A DNA stretch of 64,000 nucleotides from Thiobacillus sp. (GCA_016124745.1 WGNC01000005.1:62001-126000); one strand, 5' to 3'. Shown: positions 17,270-27,185, counted from the first letter of the stretch. A program made the numbers and translations. Notes: a model not told the origin generated them from the letters alone.

Positions 17270-17560
17270 CTAGTTTTTCAGATCGGCAATGACGCCGTCG
17301 TTCTTCAGGCACTCTTTGGCCTGCATGGCCTTGAAACCATGGCCCTTGCAGGCATTCATGCCCTTGCAGCTGTTCTCTGCCGTTTTGCAGTCGCTGCTGC
17401 CCTTGCACGACGTCACACCGTAGCAATGCACCTTGTCGCTGGCGCCCACTGCCGCCCCACTGCTGCCTGCGGGGTTGCTCGCGGCGACCGCGGCTGACAT
17501 CGACAATGCCATGGCGGCCGCGAGGGAAGCCAGGCTTGCGCCTTTTGATTGAGTCGACAT
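17270..17560 (-). CDS. bufA: Bufferin precursor peptide, BufA2-like (periplasmic copper metallophore)
   Basis: This 96-residue peptide has a signal peptide cleaved near residues 26-27 (SAAVAAS), an A/G/S linker and a cysteine core with Cys46, 52, 58, 65, 71 and 84. Four of the six cysteines are followed by KG or YG (CYG, then CKG three times), the pattern I associate with the BufA2 group rather than BufA1/DUF2282. AAGGAGAG lies just before the ATG at 17560. In characterised bufferins a DUF692 enzyme turns core cysteines into rings that bind copper, and the mature product is exported to the periplasm. BufB and BufC follow immediately. Which cysteines are modified cannot be read here. A weak TTGACG box lies near 17609-17614. 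Confidence 0.85.
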   Translation of the reverse strand: MSTQSKGASLASLAAAMALSMSAAVAASNPAGSSGAAVGASDKVHCYGVTSCKGSSDCKTAENSCKGMNACKGHGFKAMQAKECLKNDGVIADLKN

Positions 17561-18015
17561 GTAGATCTCTCCTTGATGAATGAAACACCTTGTTGACATT
17601 GAGCCGTCAAAACGCCGGCCGGGGGGCGAAGCATCGACGCGCGCTGCCTCGCTGCATGGCAGAGGGACAAACAGGGAACCCCTGAACAAGTTGGCTTGCT
17701 GTGTGGTTCGACACGCTCACCACGAACGAAATCCACGACTTGCCGTTCGTCCTGAGCCTGTCGAAGAACTTGTTCAGCATTTCCATAGGTGCCTGAACCC
17801 GTTGCCTTGCGGGTATTGGTCGACAGGCGGAAGGCATCCTTACAAGGTCAGGAAATTATTATGTTCGCGGGCGGCAATTGCTGGAAGAGTGAGGCAACCG
17901 AGCCTCCAAAAAGCCATGTTTTTCATGGCATTAATGCCGTCATCGACATTACTTATTGGCTGCATCGCGCCCGACGGCGGAAAATTGTCCGGTTGATCAA
18001 CACGGAGACGAATCC
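17561..18015. other. Intergenic region between bufA and the helical-repeat gene
   Basis: This 455-base divergent intergenic region holds the bufA leader (17561-17640, minus strand), a REP-like doublet at 17702-17774 and a 6-bp GCCATG/CATGGC hairpin with a TTTTT loop at 17913-17929, preceded on the plus strand by an A-run. On the minus strand that hairpin is followed by six Ts. The last 50 bases should contain the promoter and ribosome site (ACGGAG) of the gene at 18016. I see no coding sequence. Confidence 0.6.
17702..17774. repeat. REP-like doublet, copy 2 (inverted relative to copy 1)
   Basis: This 73-base element matches the reverse complement of 1701-1773 at 66 of 73 positions. It lies upstream of bufA, so with the shorter element at 15480-15519 it brackets the bufferin operon, the shared core being on opposite strands at the two ends. 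Confidence 0.8.
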
Positions 18016-19848
18016 ATGGCCACCCGCGACACCCTCACCCCCAAAGAAGCCCAATGCAGCGGCGGCGCCGATTATGCGGCGCTGGCGCTCGAAGCCCTGC
18101 AGGAACCGGCGGATGCAGCTTATGCCAAGGAACTGATGGACCGCGTCGCGGACGACTGCCAGTTCACCAAGGATCTGGCAGCGTGCGCCATCGTCTACAG
18201 GGCGCTGGGCGAGCAGGACCGTGCCGAGGAACTGCTGCAGACTGCGGAAGACTACTGCATGAGCGGTGAGGAGCAGGTCGCACTGGCCGAGGCCAAGTTC
18301 AAGGTGCTGGGCGACAAGGCTGCGGCCGTGGGCGCCTACGAAAAAGCACTCAAGGAGACCGCCAACCTCGACCCGTTGATCGAACTGGCCAAGAACGTGA
18401 TGAGCGTGATCGCCGACGGCGCGTTCGCCAAGAAAGTACTGGAAAAGGCCGAGGCCAAGATCTCGCGTGCGGTGGAATACAGCAAGCTGGCGGCCGCCTC
18501 TGCCGACAACCTGCTCGACAAGGAGTACGCGGCAGCCATTTTCAACAAGGCTGCGGAGAAGCTCTCCAGCGTGCCCGATCTGCTGTCGCTGGCGGGCGAA
18601 GTCACCAAGACGCTGGGCGACCCGGCACGTGCCAAAGCCTTGTATGAGCGCGCCCTGCACGGCGCGACCGACTTCACCGCTGCGAAAACCCTGATCGAAT
18701 CCGCCAAGCAGGCCGGGGATGCGGCATTCATGCAGTCGGCGCTGAAGAAGGCCGGCGACCTGGCAACCGCGACCGGAGAATACATCGAACTGGCAGAGGG
18801 ATTGGCCGGCGTTGGCGACAAGCCGGGCGCGGCAGCACTGCTGGACAAGGCCGAGGACGCCGTGGCCGGGCTGGACGAAATGCAGAAGCTGGTCACCGCC
18901 GTGGAAGCGCATCTGGCTGACGACGCCGCGCGTCTGAGCCGGGTCAAGGCCAAGCTGGAAAAGCGCCAGGCCAATCACGCGCGCTACATGGAATTCCAGC
19001 AACTTGAAAAGGAGGCTGTCAGCGTCAAGCAGTTCCTCGCACTGGCCGAGCGCGTCCGGCTGGAGCTGGAGGATCCGTTCTACGCTGCCAAGCTGATCGA
19101 ATCGGCTGAAACGCTGCTTGACGGCACGGGCTACCAATTCTCGCGATACAAGCCGATTCTTCTCGCTGTGGACAAGAATCTGGACGACACCGACTGGCTC
19201 GGCCGCCTGCTCGACCGTGCCGCTGAAAACGCCACCGACTTCATCGCATTCAAGGATCTGGTGGCCACTGCCGCGAAAATGAAGCATCGCGAACTCGGCG
19301 TGGCCAAAGCGCGTGCCTATCTCGGCGCGCGCGAAACAGCCTTGGCCGCAGACGCCAACGCCACGGTCTACGACCTGGCGAAGCTGGCCGAAGCGAGCTT
19401 CGCCGCGACCCAGGATGCGGCAGAAGCCGGTCGCCTGCTGGAAGCCGCACGCGCCCAAGCACAGGATCACTACGCGCTCACCCATATTGGCCGCCTGTAC
19501 GCCGCCATGGGCAATGCTGCCAAAGCCGACGAACTGTTTGCCGCGGCGGCCGCCACCTGCACCAGTGGCGATGCCTGTATCCAGTTCATCGATCGCCTGA
19601 AAGGGTTTGCGTTGCCGGCGGCGACGCTGAAGAAATGGTATGCCGAGTGCGGTGCCCACCTGAAATCGCCGGCTGACAAACTGCGCTGGGCCGAGGGGAT
19701 CGCCGACGCATTGAACGACAAGACCTGGGCGACCGAGGTGTATGGGCAGCTCGCCGGCCAGTTTGGCGGAGCCGACACCGCGCGCTTTGAACTAAGCCGT
19801 CGTTCGCGTGCCGATCTCAACTACTTCGGGTCCGCCCGTCGCCACTGA
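18016..19848 (+). CDS. Large alpha-helical repeat protein of unknown function
   Basis: This 610-residue protein is almost entirely alpha-helical and alanine-rich. It shows a loose repeat of about 33-36 residues with patterns such as A-x-x-L-x-K-A-E and L-G-D-x-x-A-A-x-x-x-Y-E-x-A-L, the look of a TPR- or HEAT-like solenoid. There is no signal peptide or membrane segment, so it should be cytosolic. The start MATRDTLTPKEAQ at 18016 follows ACGGAG, and a longer frame from 17956 is unlikely. It is followed by a good intrinsic terminator at 19919, so it is probably a single-gene transcript. A scaffold or adaptor role would fit the fold, but nothing specific shows it. Confidence 0.75.
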   Translation: MATRDTLTPKEAQCSGGADYAALALEALQEPADAAYAKELMDRVADDCQFTKDLAACAIVYRALGEQDRAEELLQTAEDYCMSGEEQVALAEAKFKVLGDKAAAVGAYEKALKETANLDPLIELAKNVMSVIADGAFAKKVLEKAEAKISRAVEYSKLAAASADNLLDKEYAAAIFNKAAEKLSSVPDLLSLAGEVTKTLGDPARAKALYERALHGATDFTAAKTLIESAKQAGDAAFMQSALKKAGDLATATGEYIELAEGLAGVGDKPGAAALLDKAEDAVAGLDEMQKLVTAVEAHLADDAARLSRVKAKLEKRQANHARYMEFQQLEKEAVSVKQFLALAERVRLELEDPFYAAKLIESAETLLDGTGYQFSRYKPILLAVDKNLDDTDWLGRLLDRAAENATDFIAFKDLVATAAKMKHRELGVAKARAYLGARETALAADANATVYDLAKLAEASFAATQDAAEAGRLLEAARAQAQDHYALTHIGRLYAAMGNAAKADELFAAAAATCTSGDACIQFIDRLKGFALPAATLKKWYAECGAHLKSPADKLRWAEGIADALNDKTWATEVYGQLAGQFGGADTARFELSRRSRADLNYFGSARRH

Positions 19849-19918
19849 GCGTCGCCCTGCAACCTGTGCCGCATGGCCGTTTGGCCATGCGGCACCGAAC
19901 CGCTGCAATACCCCTAGA

Positions 19919-19945
19919 AACAGCCCGGTTGAACGGGCTGTTTTT
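19919..19945 (+). terminator. Intrinsic terminator after the helical-repeat gene
   Basis: The stem ACAGCCCG/CGGGCTGT has a short loop and is followed by a run of five Ts and a T-rich tail. It ends the transcript of the gene at 18016-19848. Confidence 0.85.
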
Positions 19946-19986
19946 ATTTGTACACTGCGATCTGACGCTGCTTTCTGGAGCCGTAC

Positions 19987-21042
19987 ATGGTCGAAAACCT
20001 TTCCGCCCTCATCGACACCGTGCAAAAGAACTGCACCATCGCCGACGCCCGCCATGCGCGCGACATGACAATGTGCACTTTTCTGCTGGAAATGCGCGAG
20101 TACTATCGTTGGGAAATGGAAATCCCCTACGGCGCGCGCCTGCCCAAGGATGAGCTCGGCGACTGGCTGAACGCACGCGAAAGCCTGTGGGATACCGTGG
20201 AGGAAGAGGATTTCGCGCCCCTGCCCCTGAGCAAGCCCGGCATCGATCCGTTCGATGCGAACGACATCAACCGTACACTGATCCCGATGGGACTCGTCTA
20301 CAGCAGCGGACTGGGCCATTTCCGCAAGCCACATTTCGTGCTGGCCGAACTCAAGCGAGCGGAGTTTCGCGACGGCGTCCAGGTGCTGGTAGCGGGTTGT
20401 GAATATGCGCGCGACCTGATAGCGCCGCCCGCCGCGATGCGCGACGGCGCCATTTTCCTGCGCATGGACGCGGTGCGACGCTTGTTGTGGAACAGGTACG
20501 AAGAATGGCAATGGAAGGAAAAGGACACTGCGCTGGGCCGCGCGTTTGCCCACTACGACTTCGAACGTGATATCGAACGCGGCCTCGACCGCATGGCCGA
20601 AGCCGAGAGCGAGGTGATGATCCTGCACGAGATCGGCGAAGCGCGCGCCGAGTCGCTGCTGGGCGAAGGCTGGAACGCGATGCTGGGCCAGCTCGGTTCG
20701 AGGCACGCCGAATTGCTTGCGCGCGCGATACGCGACCATCTGGCCGACTGCCTGGTGACGCTGCCGACCCTGCTCGATCGCGAAGCCACCGGTTCGCTGC
20801 ATTTTTATCTGGCCAATCTCTCCGGATTGCGGCGCGCACTTTTCCCCGCCCTGCCGCAGGCCTATGAAAAGTGGCTCGACCATCGCAACCCCGCCACGCT
20901 GGCCAGTCTGGTGACAGCCGCGAAAACCCACTGGCTGGAGGCGGCACAGCAACTCACGGCCACCTATCATCGCGACCCGGAGCGGGGCAATGCAGCGATC
21001 AACGCACTGGCCTGCGGCGACCTCGCCCGTCTCAGCCTTTAG
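19987..21042 (+). CDS. Hypothetical cytosolic protein (Sfum_1244-like)
   Basis: This 351-residue protein begins QKNCTIADARHARDMTMCTFLLEMREYYRWE in composition, a pattern I tentatively associate with the Sfum_1244 family of unknown function. It is rich in charged residues, lacks a signal peptide and contains many long helices. GGAG lies six bases before the ATG at 19987. Terminators bound it on both sides (19919-19945 and 21052-21072), so it is monocistronic and convergent with the pil-chp operon. No catalytic motif is evident. Confidence 0.7.
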   Translation: MVENLSALIDTVQKNCTIADARHARDMTMCTFLLEMREYYRWEMEIPYGARLPKDELGDWLNARESLWDTVEEEDFAPLPLSKPGIDPFDANDINRTLIPMGLVYSSGLGHFRKPHFVLAELKRAEFRDGVQVLVAGCEYARDLIAPPAAMRDGAIFLRMDAVRRLLWNRYEEWQWKEKDTALGRAFAHYDFERDIERGLDRMAEAESEVMILHEIGEARAESLLGEGWNAMLGQLGSRHAELLARAIRDHLADCLVTLPTLLDREATGSLHFYLANLSGLRRALFPALPQAYEKWLDHRNPATLASLVTAAKTHWLEAAQQLTATYHRDPERGNAAINALACGDLARLSL

Positions 21043-21051
21043 GCGAAAAAA

Positions 21052-21072
21052 AACGGGCGTCAAACGCCCGTT
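21052..21072. terminator. Bidirectional terminator between convergent genes
   Basis: AACGGGCGT and ACGCCCGTT form a stem with a CAA loop. A run of eight As precedes it (a U-run on the minus strand) and TTCTTCTT follows. It can end both the gene at 19987 and the pil-chp operon read from the other strand. Confidence 0.85.
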
Positions 21073-21092
21073 CTTCTTGCCGGCAATTCGGT

Positions 21093-24000
21093 TCAGGCCG
21101 GCATCTCCAGTTCCTGCCCGAGTTGCTCTGCAATGCTGTCGAGCAGTTGCTGCTCCTGATACGGTTTGCCCAGATACACGTTGACGCCGATTTCCATCGC
21201 GTGATTGCGGTGCTTGTCAGCCGTACGCGACGTGATCATGATGATCGGAACCGATTTCAATCGTGCATCGCTGCGCATCACGCGGGCCAGTTCGAAACCG
21301 TCCATGCGCGGCATTTCAACGTCGAGCAACACCACGTCCGGCACCAGATCGTTCATTTTTTCCAGCGCATCGACGCCATCCTTGGCGCTGTCCACACGGA
21401 AACCTTCGCGTGTCAGCAGGCGGGTGGTGATCTTGCGCACGGTGAGCGAATCGTCCACTACCAGGACCATCGGCGGTTGCAGGGCGGCGCTGGCCTCAAC
21501 CGACTCGGCAGGCAGCCGGCGCTCCATTTCAGTGCGCGGGTGGCTGGCCCAGCGAAGTGCCAGCGGCACCGGATTGAGAATCAGGATCACCCGCCCGTCG
21601 CCGCGCACTGTAGCGCCGGCAACACCCGTAATGCGCGCCATTTGCGGACCGATGTTCTTGACCACGATTTCGCGCGTACCCTCGATCATGTCGACCAGCA
21701 CGGCAGCCTGGCTGGAACCGCTTTTCAGCAGCACCACCGGGTTGTAGCGCTGCACGTCGTGCACCGCCTCGGTGTCGCCCAATAGATGGGGCAGGTAAGT
21801 GAATGGGTAACGGCCACCGCGCCAGCTCACTTCTCCGACTGACATTGCCTGTTCCAGATCTGCCGGGTTGAGTTCGAGAACCTGCTGCACCAACGGGGCC
21901 GGCAGCGCATAGTCGTGCTTGGCTGCCTGGATCATCACGGCCTGGGTCATCGCCAGCGTCAGCGGCAGATAGATGCTGAAGCTGGTTCCGGCGCCCGGTT
22001 TCGACGTAATGTCGATGCGGCCACCCAGAGCGGAAATCTCGCTCTTCACTACATCCATGCCGACGCCACGGCCGGCAACCTGGCTGACGGTTTCCGCGGT
22101 CGTGAATCCGGCGTTGAAAATCATTTGCGACAGCAGGGTTTCGGTTGGCTCGGCGCCTGGCAGCAACAATCCATTCGCCTCGGCCTTTTCGCGGATGCGT
22201 GCAAAGTTGAGGCCGGCCCCGTCATCCTGTACGGTCAGCATCATTTCGTTGCCGGTCTGGCGCGCGGACAGCACGATTTCACCAAATTCCGCCTTGCCCG
22301 CGGCGCGGCGTTCCTCGGGTGTTTCAATGCCATGCGCCAAAGCGTTGCGCAGCAGGTGCTCCAGCGGCGCCGTGACTTTTTCCAGCACCGAACGGTCGAT
22401 CTCCAGATCGCCGCCCTGAATGTCGAGTTGGGCACGCTTTCCCACATCGCGTGCAGTCTGGCGCACGGTGCGATAGAGGCGTTCAGCCACCGAATATAGC
22501 GGCACCATGCGCACCCGCAGCAAATTCTGCTGCAGTTCCCGGTTAAGGCGCGTCTGGTGAATCAGCGCGGCATCCGCCTCGCCCAGACGAGCCAGCAGGA
22601 TGTGCTGCACGGTGGAGATATCGTTCACACTCTCGGCCAGGAAGCGAGTGACTTCCTGGAAGCGGGTAAAGCGGTCGAACTCCAGCGGATCGAACTCTTC
22701 GGCCGCGCCCTGCGACAGGAAGGTCGCCTGCATCTGCGATTCGGCCTGAATCTCGACTTCCCGAATGTGGCCACGCAGGCGCACCAGCGCATCGGAGAGT
22801 TCGTTCACATGGCGCTTGAATCCGAACACTTCGCTCTCGATCCGCGATCGCGCGATCGCCACTTCGCCTGCCTGGTTGACCATGCGGTCTACCCAGTCGG
22901 CTCGCACCCGCAAGGTCAGGGCATTGCTGTCACGCGTCACCGCGTGCGAATGTTCAGGTTCATGGGTATCGGTCGCCGAGGCGGTTGCTCCATGCTCCCG
23001 CCCGACAGGCGCCTGTACCGGCTCGATTGGCGCCTCAAGAGGCGCGTTCGCTTCTTCAAGCTCCGGAGACAGGTCGCCCTGCTTCAGTCGCTCCACGGCA
23101 TCGGCCAGACGGTCGACCTGCGCTTCCAGGGTTTCGAATACTTCCGCAGTCGCTCCCAACTGGCCTTCAATCACGGCGATCACGCGTGATTCCATGACGT
23201 GCGTCAGTTCACCCAGCCGCATCGCGCCGACCATGCGCGCACTACCCTTGATGGTATGCAGATTGCGCCGCAACGCGTCGCGGGCAGCTGTTTCGCCAGG
23301 CGCTGATTTCCACGCACGAAGCTGAGCACTGGTATCCGGAACCAGTGAATCGGACTCTTCGAGGAAAATCGGCAGCAACTGCTGATCGATTTCATCCGTG
23401 ACTTCTCGCCGCTCGAACACCGGAGCCGGCGTAGAGAGCTTGATGTCGGGTACGAGTGCACTGACATCCAGCGGACCGGTGGTAACAGGGACTGCGGGGG
23501 CCTCGACCGGCTCGCTTTCGCCTGCCGCATCCAGAGAGGGTTCTGCACCTGCGTACTCAAGCTCCGCCTCGGCTGGCGGCGCGTCAATTTCGTTCGGGGT
23601 TTCGGCAACCGGCATGGACTGCTCGTCTTCCAGTTCACCCAGGGTTGCGATCAGATCGTGCGCCGTGTCAGGCAACTCGCGCAATTCGATGGTCGCAATC
23701 ATGTCGTGCAGACGCGCGATCGTATCCTGTACCAATGCCAGGTGCGCTGACGGCAACGGCACGTGCACAAAGCGGTTCCAGTATTGTTCGAGCGCATGCG
23801 ACAGATCGGCCAGCGCAGCGATGCCTGCCGTGCCGGCTATCCCGCCCAGCGTGTGAATGGCGCGACGTGCATGCTCGCTTACCACACTGTTGGCGATGTC
23901 GACGTGGCGCTCGGACTCTTCCTGCAGCACGGCAAGACGCTGGTGCGCCTCGGTCATGAAGATCTCGAACAGTCCGGCGGAGAGGCAAACCGGTCCGACA

Positions 24001-27000
24001 CAGACTTCGTCGGACACGGGTTGCTCCCCGGACCCCACGTCCGGCTCGGATGGTTCCACATCCTGCGCCAGTGACGCGGCGCTTGGCAACGCGTATTCGA
24101 TGATGGCGCCCACAGCCGGCGCAGGCGCGCTGGCCACCATCTCACGATCCGGCTCGGTCGCAGTCGCAAACCCGGATTCGGCAATGATCGCTGCGTCATC
24201 CTCAGACGCGACCGGCTCAACTGGCGCGCCTTCTTCACCAACATCAAGGAGGGCTTCTGCATCGGCGGAGGACAGCGGCCGCGACCCGGTTTCCGCTTCG
24301 GCGATCGCCACCACTTCTGGTTCGTCCGCGGCAGGCGGTTCGGATTCCATCTCCGCCACTGCGCCTTCTTCACGTTCTGTTGCCTCTTCGGCCTCAGCAG
24401 AAGACGCAAGCACCCTGTCGGTGTCAGAATCCGCCGCCAGGTCCGTTTCCATGGCCGGTTCGCACAATTCTGCCGTCACTTCGGCCGGCGCCATGTCTTC
24501 CGCTGCGGGTGCCGGGGGAGCCGCCGCGACATCCAGTGCTTGCCCCTGTGACACACGATCGACCGCAGCCAGCAAGGCGGGAACAGGAAGCGCCACTGAC
24601 TCATCGGCCTGAAGCGCAGTCACCCAATCCTGGAATACCCCACAGGCACGCCCGATCAGGGTCAACAGATCATTGCTGGCTGCCTTCTTTTCGTTCAGCC
24701 AGCCGTTCATCAGCTGTTCAAACCGCCACGACGTTTCGCCCAGATCGGTCAATCCGACCATGCGGCCGCTGCCCTTCAGCGTATGGAAGGCGCGGCGGAT
24801 CACCGTCAGCGAATGCAGGTCATCCGGATTACCCTGGCAAGCTGCATTGGCCTCGCCCATGGTCACCAGAACCTCGTTGGCTTCTTCCAGGAAGATTTCC
24901 AGCAGTTCCGGCTCGACCCCTTCCGGGATGGCTGCAAGGAGCGTGTCCTCGGCTATCGTGTCGTCGCTGAATTCGGACACGGTCGACTCGGCCACTACCA
25001 TCTCTGGCGCTTCTGCAAATGGGATTTCGGCCTCGTATATCGGCTGCGATTCTTCGGCAAGCGGGCAAAATTCGGGCTCGTCGACCCCGGCAGATTCGCT
25101 TTCATTCGCCGCGAGTGCTTCGGTCGGTTCGATGGTGAAGAGCAGGCCATCCGTTTCGTCGACCAGCGGTCCGATTGTCTCGACCATTGGCGCAGCGACA
25201 GCCACAAGCCTTGCGGGCAAGGACAGCCCGCTCAGGGCCTCGATGTCTGCGTCAAGTTCCAGTGGTGCTTCGGCAGGGTCGCGACTGGCCTCTAGCGCAT
25301 CGCGAGTCTGTTGTTTCAATAGGCCATCGTCGACCAGTTCGGCATCACGGTTGAGTTCGGTCAGGATTTCAAGATATTTTTTTTTTGCGCCCTCATCAGG
25401 CTGGTCGCGCCACCCCAGATAGGCGTCTCTCACTTCGGCCTTGCGGGCCGGCATGCCGGACTCCACGGAATGGTCGTATTCCTCCTCTTCGACCAGGCCG
25501 TCTTCGATGAGCCCGAACTCGGCCAACACCGGACGTAGGATCTTGGCCGCATCGGTACGGCCCGCGCAATAGGATTCGATATACAGCCCAAGGCTTGAAA
25601 AGGCGTCTGCCAGACGTTGCTGGGCGGCTTCATCGGGATGACCTTCGCTGGCAAACGGTTGGGCCTCGGCAGTCGCGGCGGCCAGCAGGCTCGCTGCTTC
25701 CGGCAATTCCAGCATGGTCAGCGCGCCTTGCGCCTGCTGCGCCAGCGCAGGCAGGCTTGCCAGGGCTTCGCGTTCGTCGGCATTGCGGAAGAAGGCATCC
25801 AGCGCCTCCTCCATCTGCTTCAGGTTCTGGCCAACTTCCTGCGCCATGTGCACCAGCATGTCGCGTTCCGCTTCACGCTGACTTGAGGTTTCCATCGCAT
25901 TGGCCGGCAATTCTCGGCCTTCGATCAGGGCGCGCAGACGCGCCTGCTGACTTTCGGCGCGTGCTGCAAAGTCTGCCTGCAGCACATCTTCACGCTCAAG
26001 GGCATTCTGTATGAATAGCAGAGTGGAAGCGACTTCCAGATTCATCTGTTCACGCGCTTGGCCGTCACGCTGACCTGCGGCATTGGCCGCAGCTGCCAGT
26101 TCTTCAAGGCAGGGTTTGAGGCCACTGCTTTCGAGCATCTCCGCCTGCGGCAGCATGCGCTCCAACTGAGTCTGAAACTGGGCCAGCTGATCGGCATGGC
26201 CATCCACGAAGGCATGCCAGTTATCGCGAGCAGCTTTTGCGCCGGCCTGCAGGGCATCCAGCAGCGGGCGCATGCGTGCCAGCGCTTCGGGATCCAGCAT
26301 GCCACGGCCCGGCAGATAGCGATCAAGGCCGAAAGTCGTGCGAACTTCCGCGGCCCGGCCCTCCAGGGTCTGACTTTTCGCAACGAAGAACAAAGCATCC
26401 CGCAACAGACGCTCGGCAACCTGCGGCGAGCCTTCCATGAGGCGGCGCATTTGCAGATCGACGCGGGCGAGCAGTTGCTTGACGTGAAAATCAGCCTCTA
26501 CACCACGTGCGATCAGGCTATCGACGAAGCCGACGCAGGCCCACCAGAAGGTTTGCGAGGCTTGCGACGGCGCGATGCGCTCGATTGCAGCCAGCGCATC
26601 GCGCATGCGCTGCAGTCCCTGTTCCGCCTCGACATTGCGGAGGAACGCCAGCAGCCCGCGCTGGAACAGGCCGCGCGCGGTCTTGACTTCAGCGGCGAGT
26701 GCTTCCTGCGACAGGCTGTCGTTGGCAGCCTTGCCTTTCACCCGTGAGCGCAGATCCGGAAAGAACAGCTCCCCCTCGAACACCCGTTCGGCGCCCTGTA
26801 GTTCACGCAGCCGTTTGTACAGGGGGAACAGGGCCAGTTCGCCGCTGCCGCGCCCGTCAGCCAGATCCTTGACCCAGCGTTGCAGCCCTTCGAGCGCATT
26901 GCGCAGTGCACGCAGCATCTCGTCGTCCGCTTGCAGACGGTTTTCATTGATCTCGGCCAGACAGGATTCCAGTGCGCCCGCCAGGGTGGCGGCACCTTCC

Positions 27001-27185
27001 AGTCCAACCATGCGCAGCGCGCCGGTTACCTGGTGCGCGTCGTCGCGTGCCAGTCGCAGGGCATTGGTAAGGTCAGCATCGACACTGAAGGCCTGCACGC
27101 GCCCCAGGGCAGCTTGCAGGGCGGTATCGATATCTCCGCGCACCCAGTTCAACGGGCCGGTATCGTAATCGAGTAAGGCGCTCAT
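21093..27185 (-). CDS. chpA: ChpA/PilL-type hybrid chemotaxis histidine kinase
   Basis: This 2030-residue protein is the last gene of the pil-chp operon. It is a CheA-like hybrid with several Hpt domains: a degenerate one near residues 30-110, clear ones with phospho-histidines near residue 800 (FHTLKGSGRMVG) and residue 1309 (LHTIKGSARMVG), and one near 1110 reading IHTLGGIAG. Acidic, alanine/proline/glutamate-rich linkers join them. Then follow a dimerisation region, the HATPase (LLRNALAHG near 1612), a CheW-like domain, and a C-terminal receiver (VVDDSLTVRK near 1908, Asp near 1955). It phosphorylates PilG and PilH to control type IV pilus extension and retraction. Its architecture is close to Pseudomonas ChpA, which is still larger. 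Confidence 0.93.
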   Translation of the reverse strand: MSALLDYDTGPLNWVRGDIDTALQAALGRVQAFSVDADLTNALRLARDDAHQVTGALRMVGLEGAATLAGALESCLAEINENRLQADDEMLRALRNALEGLQRWVKDLADGRGSGELALFPLYKRLRELQGAERVFEGELFFPDLRSRVKGKAANDSLSQEALAAEVKTARGLFQRGLLAFLRNVEAEQGLQRMRDALAAIERIAPSQASQTFWWACVGFVDSLIARGVEADFHVKQLLARVDLQMRRLMEGSPQVAERLLRDALFFVAKSQTLEGRAAEVRTTFGLDRYLPGRGMLDPEALARMRPLLDALQAGAKAARDNWHAFVDGHADQLAQFQTQLERMLPQAEMLESSGLKPCLEELAAAANAAGQRDGQAREQMNLEVASTLLFIQNALEREDVLQADFAARAESQQARLRALIEGRELPANAMETSSQREAERDMLVHMAQEVGQNLKQMEEALDAFFRNADEREALASLPALAQQAQGALTMLELPEAASLLAAATAEAQPFASEGHPDEAAQQRLADAFSSLGLYIESYCAGRTDAAKILRPVLAEFGLIEDGLVEEEEYDHSVESGMPARKAEVRDAYLGWRDQPDEGAKKKYLEILTELNRDAELVDDGLLKQQTRDALEASRDPAEAPLELDADIEALSGLSLPARLVAVAAPMVETIGPLVDETDGLLFTIEPTEALAANESESAGVDEPEFCPLAEESQPIYEAEIPFAEAPEMVVAESTVSEFSDDTIAEDTLLAAIPEGVEPELLEIFLEEANEVLVTMGEANAACQGNPDDLHSLTVIRRAFHTLKGSGRMVGLTDLGETSWRFEQLMNGWLNEKKAASNDLLTLIGRACGVFQDWVTALQADESVALPVPALLAAVDRVSQGQALDVAAAPPAPAAEDMAPAEVTAELCEPAMETDLAADSDTDRVLASSAEAEEATEREEGAVAEMESEPPAADEPEVVAIAEAETGSRPLSSADAEALLDVGEEGAPVEPVASEDDAAIIAESGFATATEPDREMVASAPAPAVGAIIEYALPSAASLAQDVEPSEPDVGSGEQPVSDEVCVGPVCLSAGLFEIFMTEAHQRLAVLQEESERHVDIANSVVSEHARRAIHTLGGIAGTAGIAALADLSHALEQYWNRFVHVPLPSAHLALVQDTIARLHDMIATIELRELPDTAHDLIATLGELEDEQSMPVAETPNEIDAPPAEAELEYAGAEPSLDAAGESEPVEAPAVPVTTGPLDVSALVPDIKLSTPAPVFERREVTDEIDQQLLPIFLEESDSLVPDTSAQLRAWKSAPGETAARDALRRNLHTIKGSARMVGAMRLGELTHVMESRVIAVIEGQLGATAEVFETLEAQVDRLADAVERLKQGDLSPELEEANAPLEAPIEPVQAPVGREHGATASATDTHEPEHSHAVTRDSNALTLRVRADWVDRMVNQAGEVAIARSRIESEVFGFKRHVNELSDALVRLRGHIREVEIQAESQMQATFLSQGAAEEFDPLEFDRFTRFQEVTRFLAESVNDISTVQHILLARLGEADAALIHQTRLNRELQQNLLRVRMVPLYSVAERLYRTVRQTARDVGKRAQLDIQGGDLEIDRSVLEKVTAPLEHLLRNALAHGIETPEERRAAGKAEFGEIVLSARQTGNEMMLTVQDDGAGLNFARIREKAEANGLLLPGAEPTETLLSQMIFNAGFTTAETVSQVAGRGVGMDVVKSEISALGGRIDITSKPGAGTSFSIYLPLTLAMTQAVMIQAAKHDYALPAPLVQQVLELNPADLEQAMSVGEVSWRGGRYPFTYLPHLLGDTEAVHDVQRYNPVVLLKSGSSQAAVLVDMIEGTREIVVKNIGPQMARITGVAGATVRGDGRVILILNPVPLALRWASHPRTEMERRLPAESVEASAALQPPMVLVVDDSLTVRKITTRLLTREGFRVDSAKDGVDALEKMNDLVPDVVLLDVEMPRMDGFELARVMRSDARLKSVPIIMITSRTADKHRNHAMEIGVNVYLGKPYQEQQLLDSIAEQLGQELEMPA

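Noticed and set aside
17913-17929. Hairpin GCCATG/CATGGC as a terminator
   Set aside because: The stem is only six AT-containing pairs. It has a T-run on the minus strand, but there is no gene there to terminate, so I noted it only within the intergenic entry.
17953-19659. Long minus-strand open frame over the helical-repeat gene
   Set aside because: The plus-strand frame has a ribosome site, alpha-helical periodicity and a terminator. The antisense translation is low in charged pattern and matches nothing.
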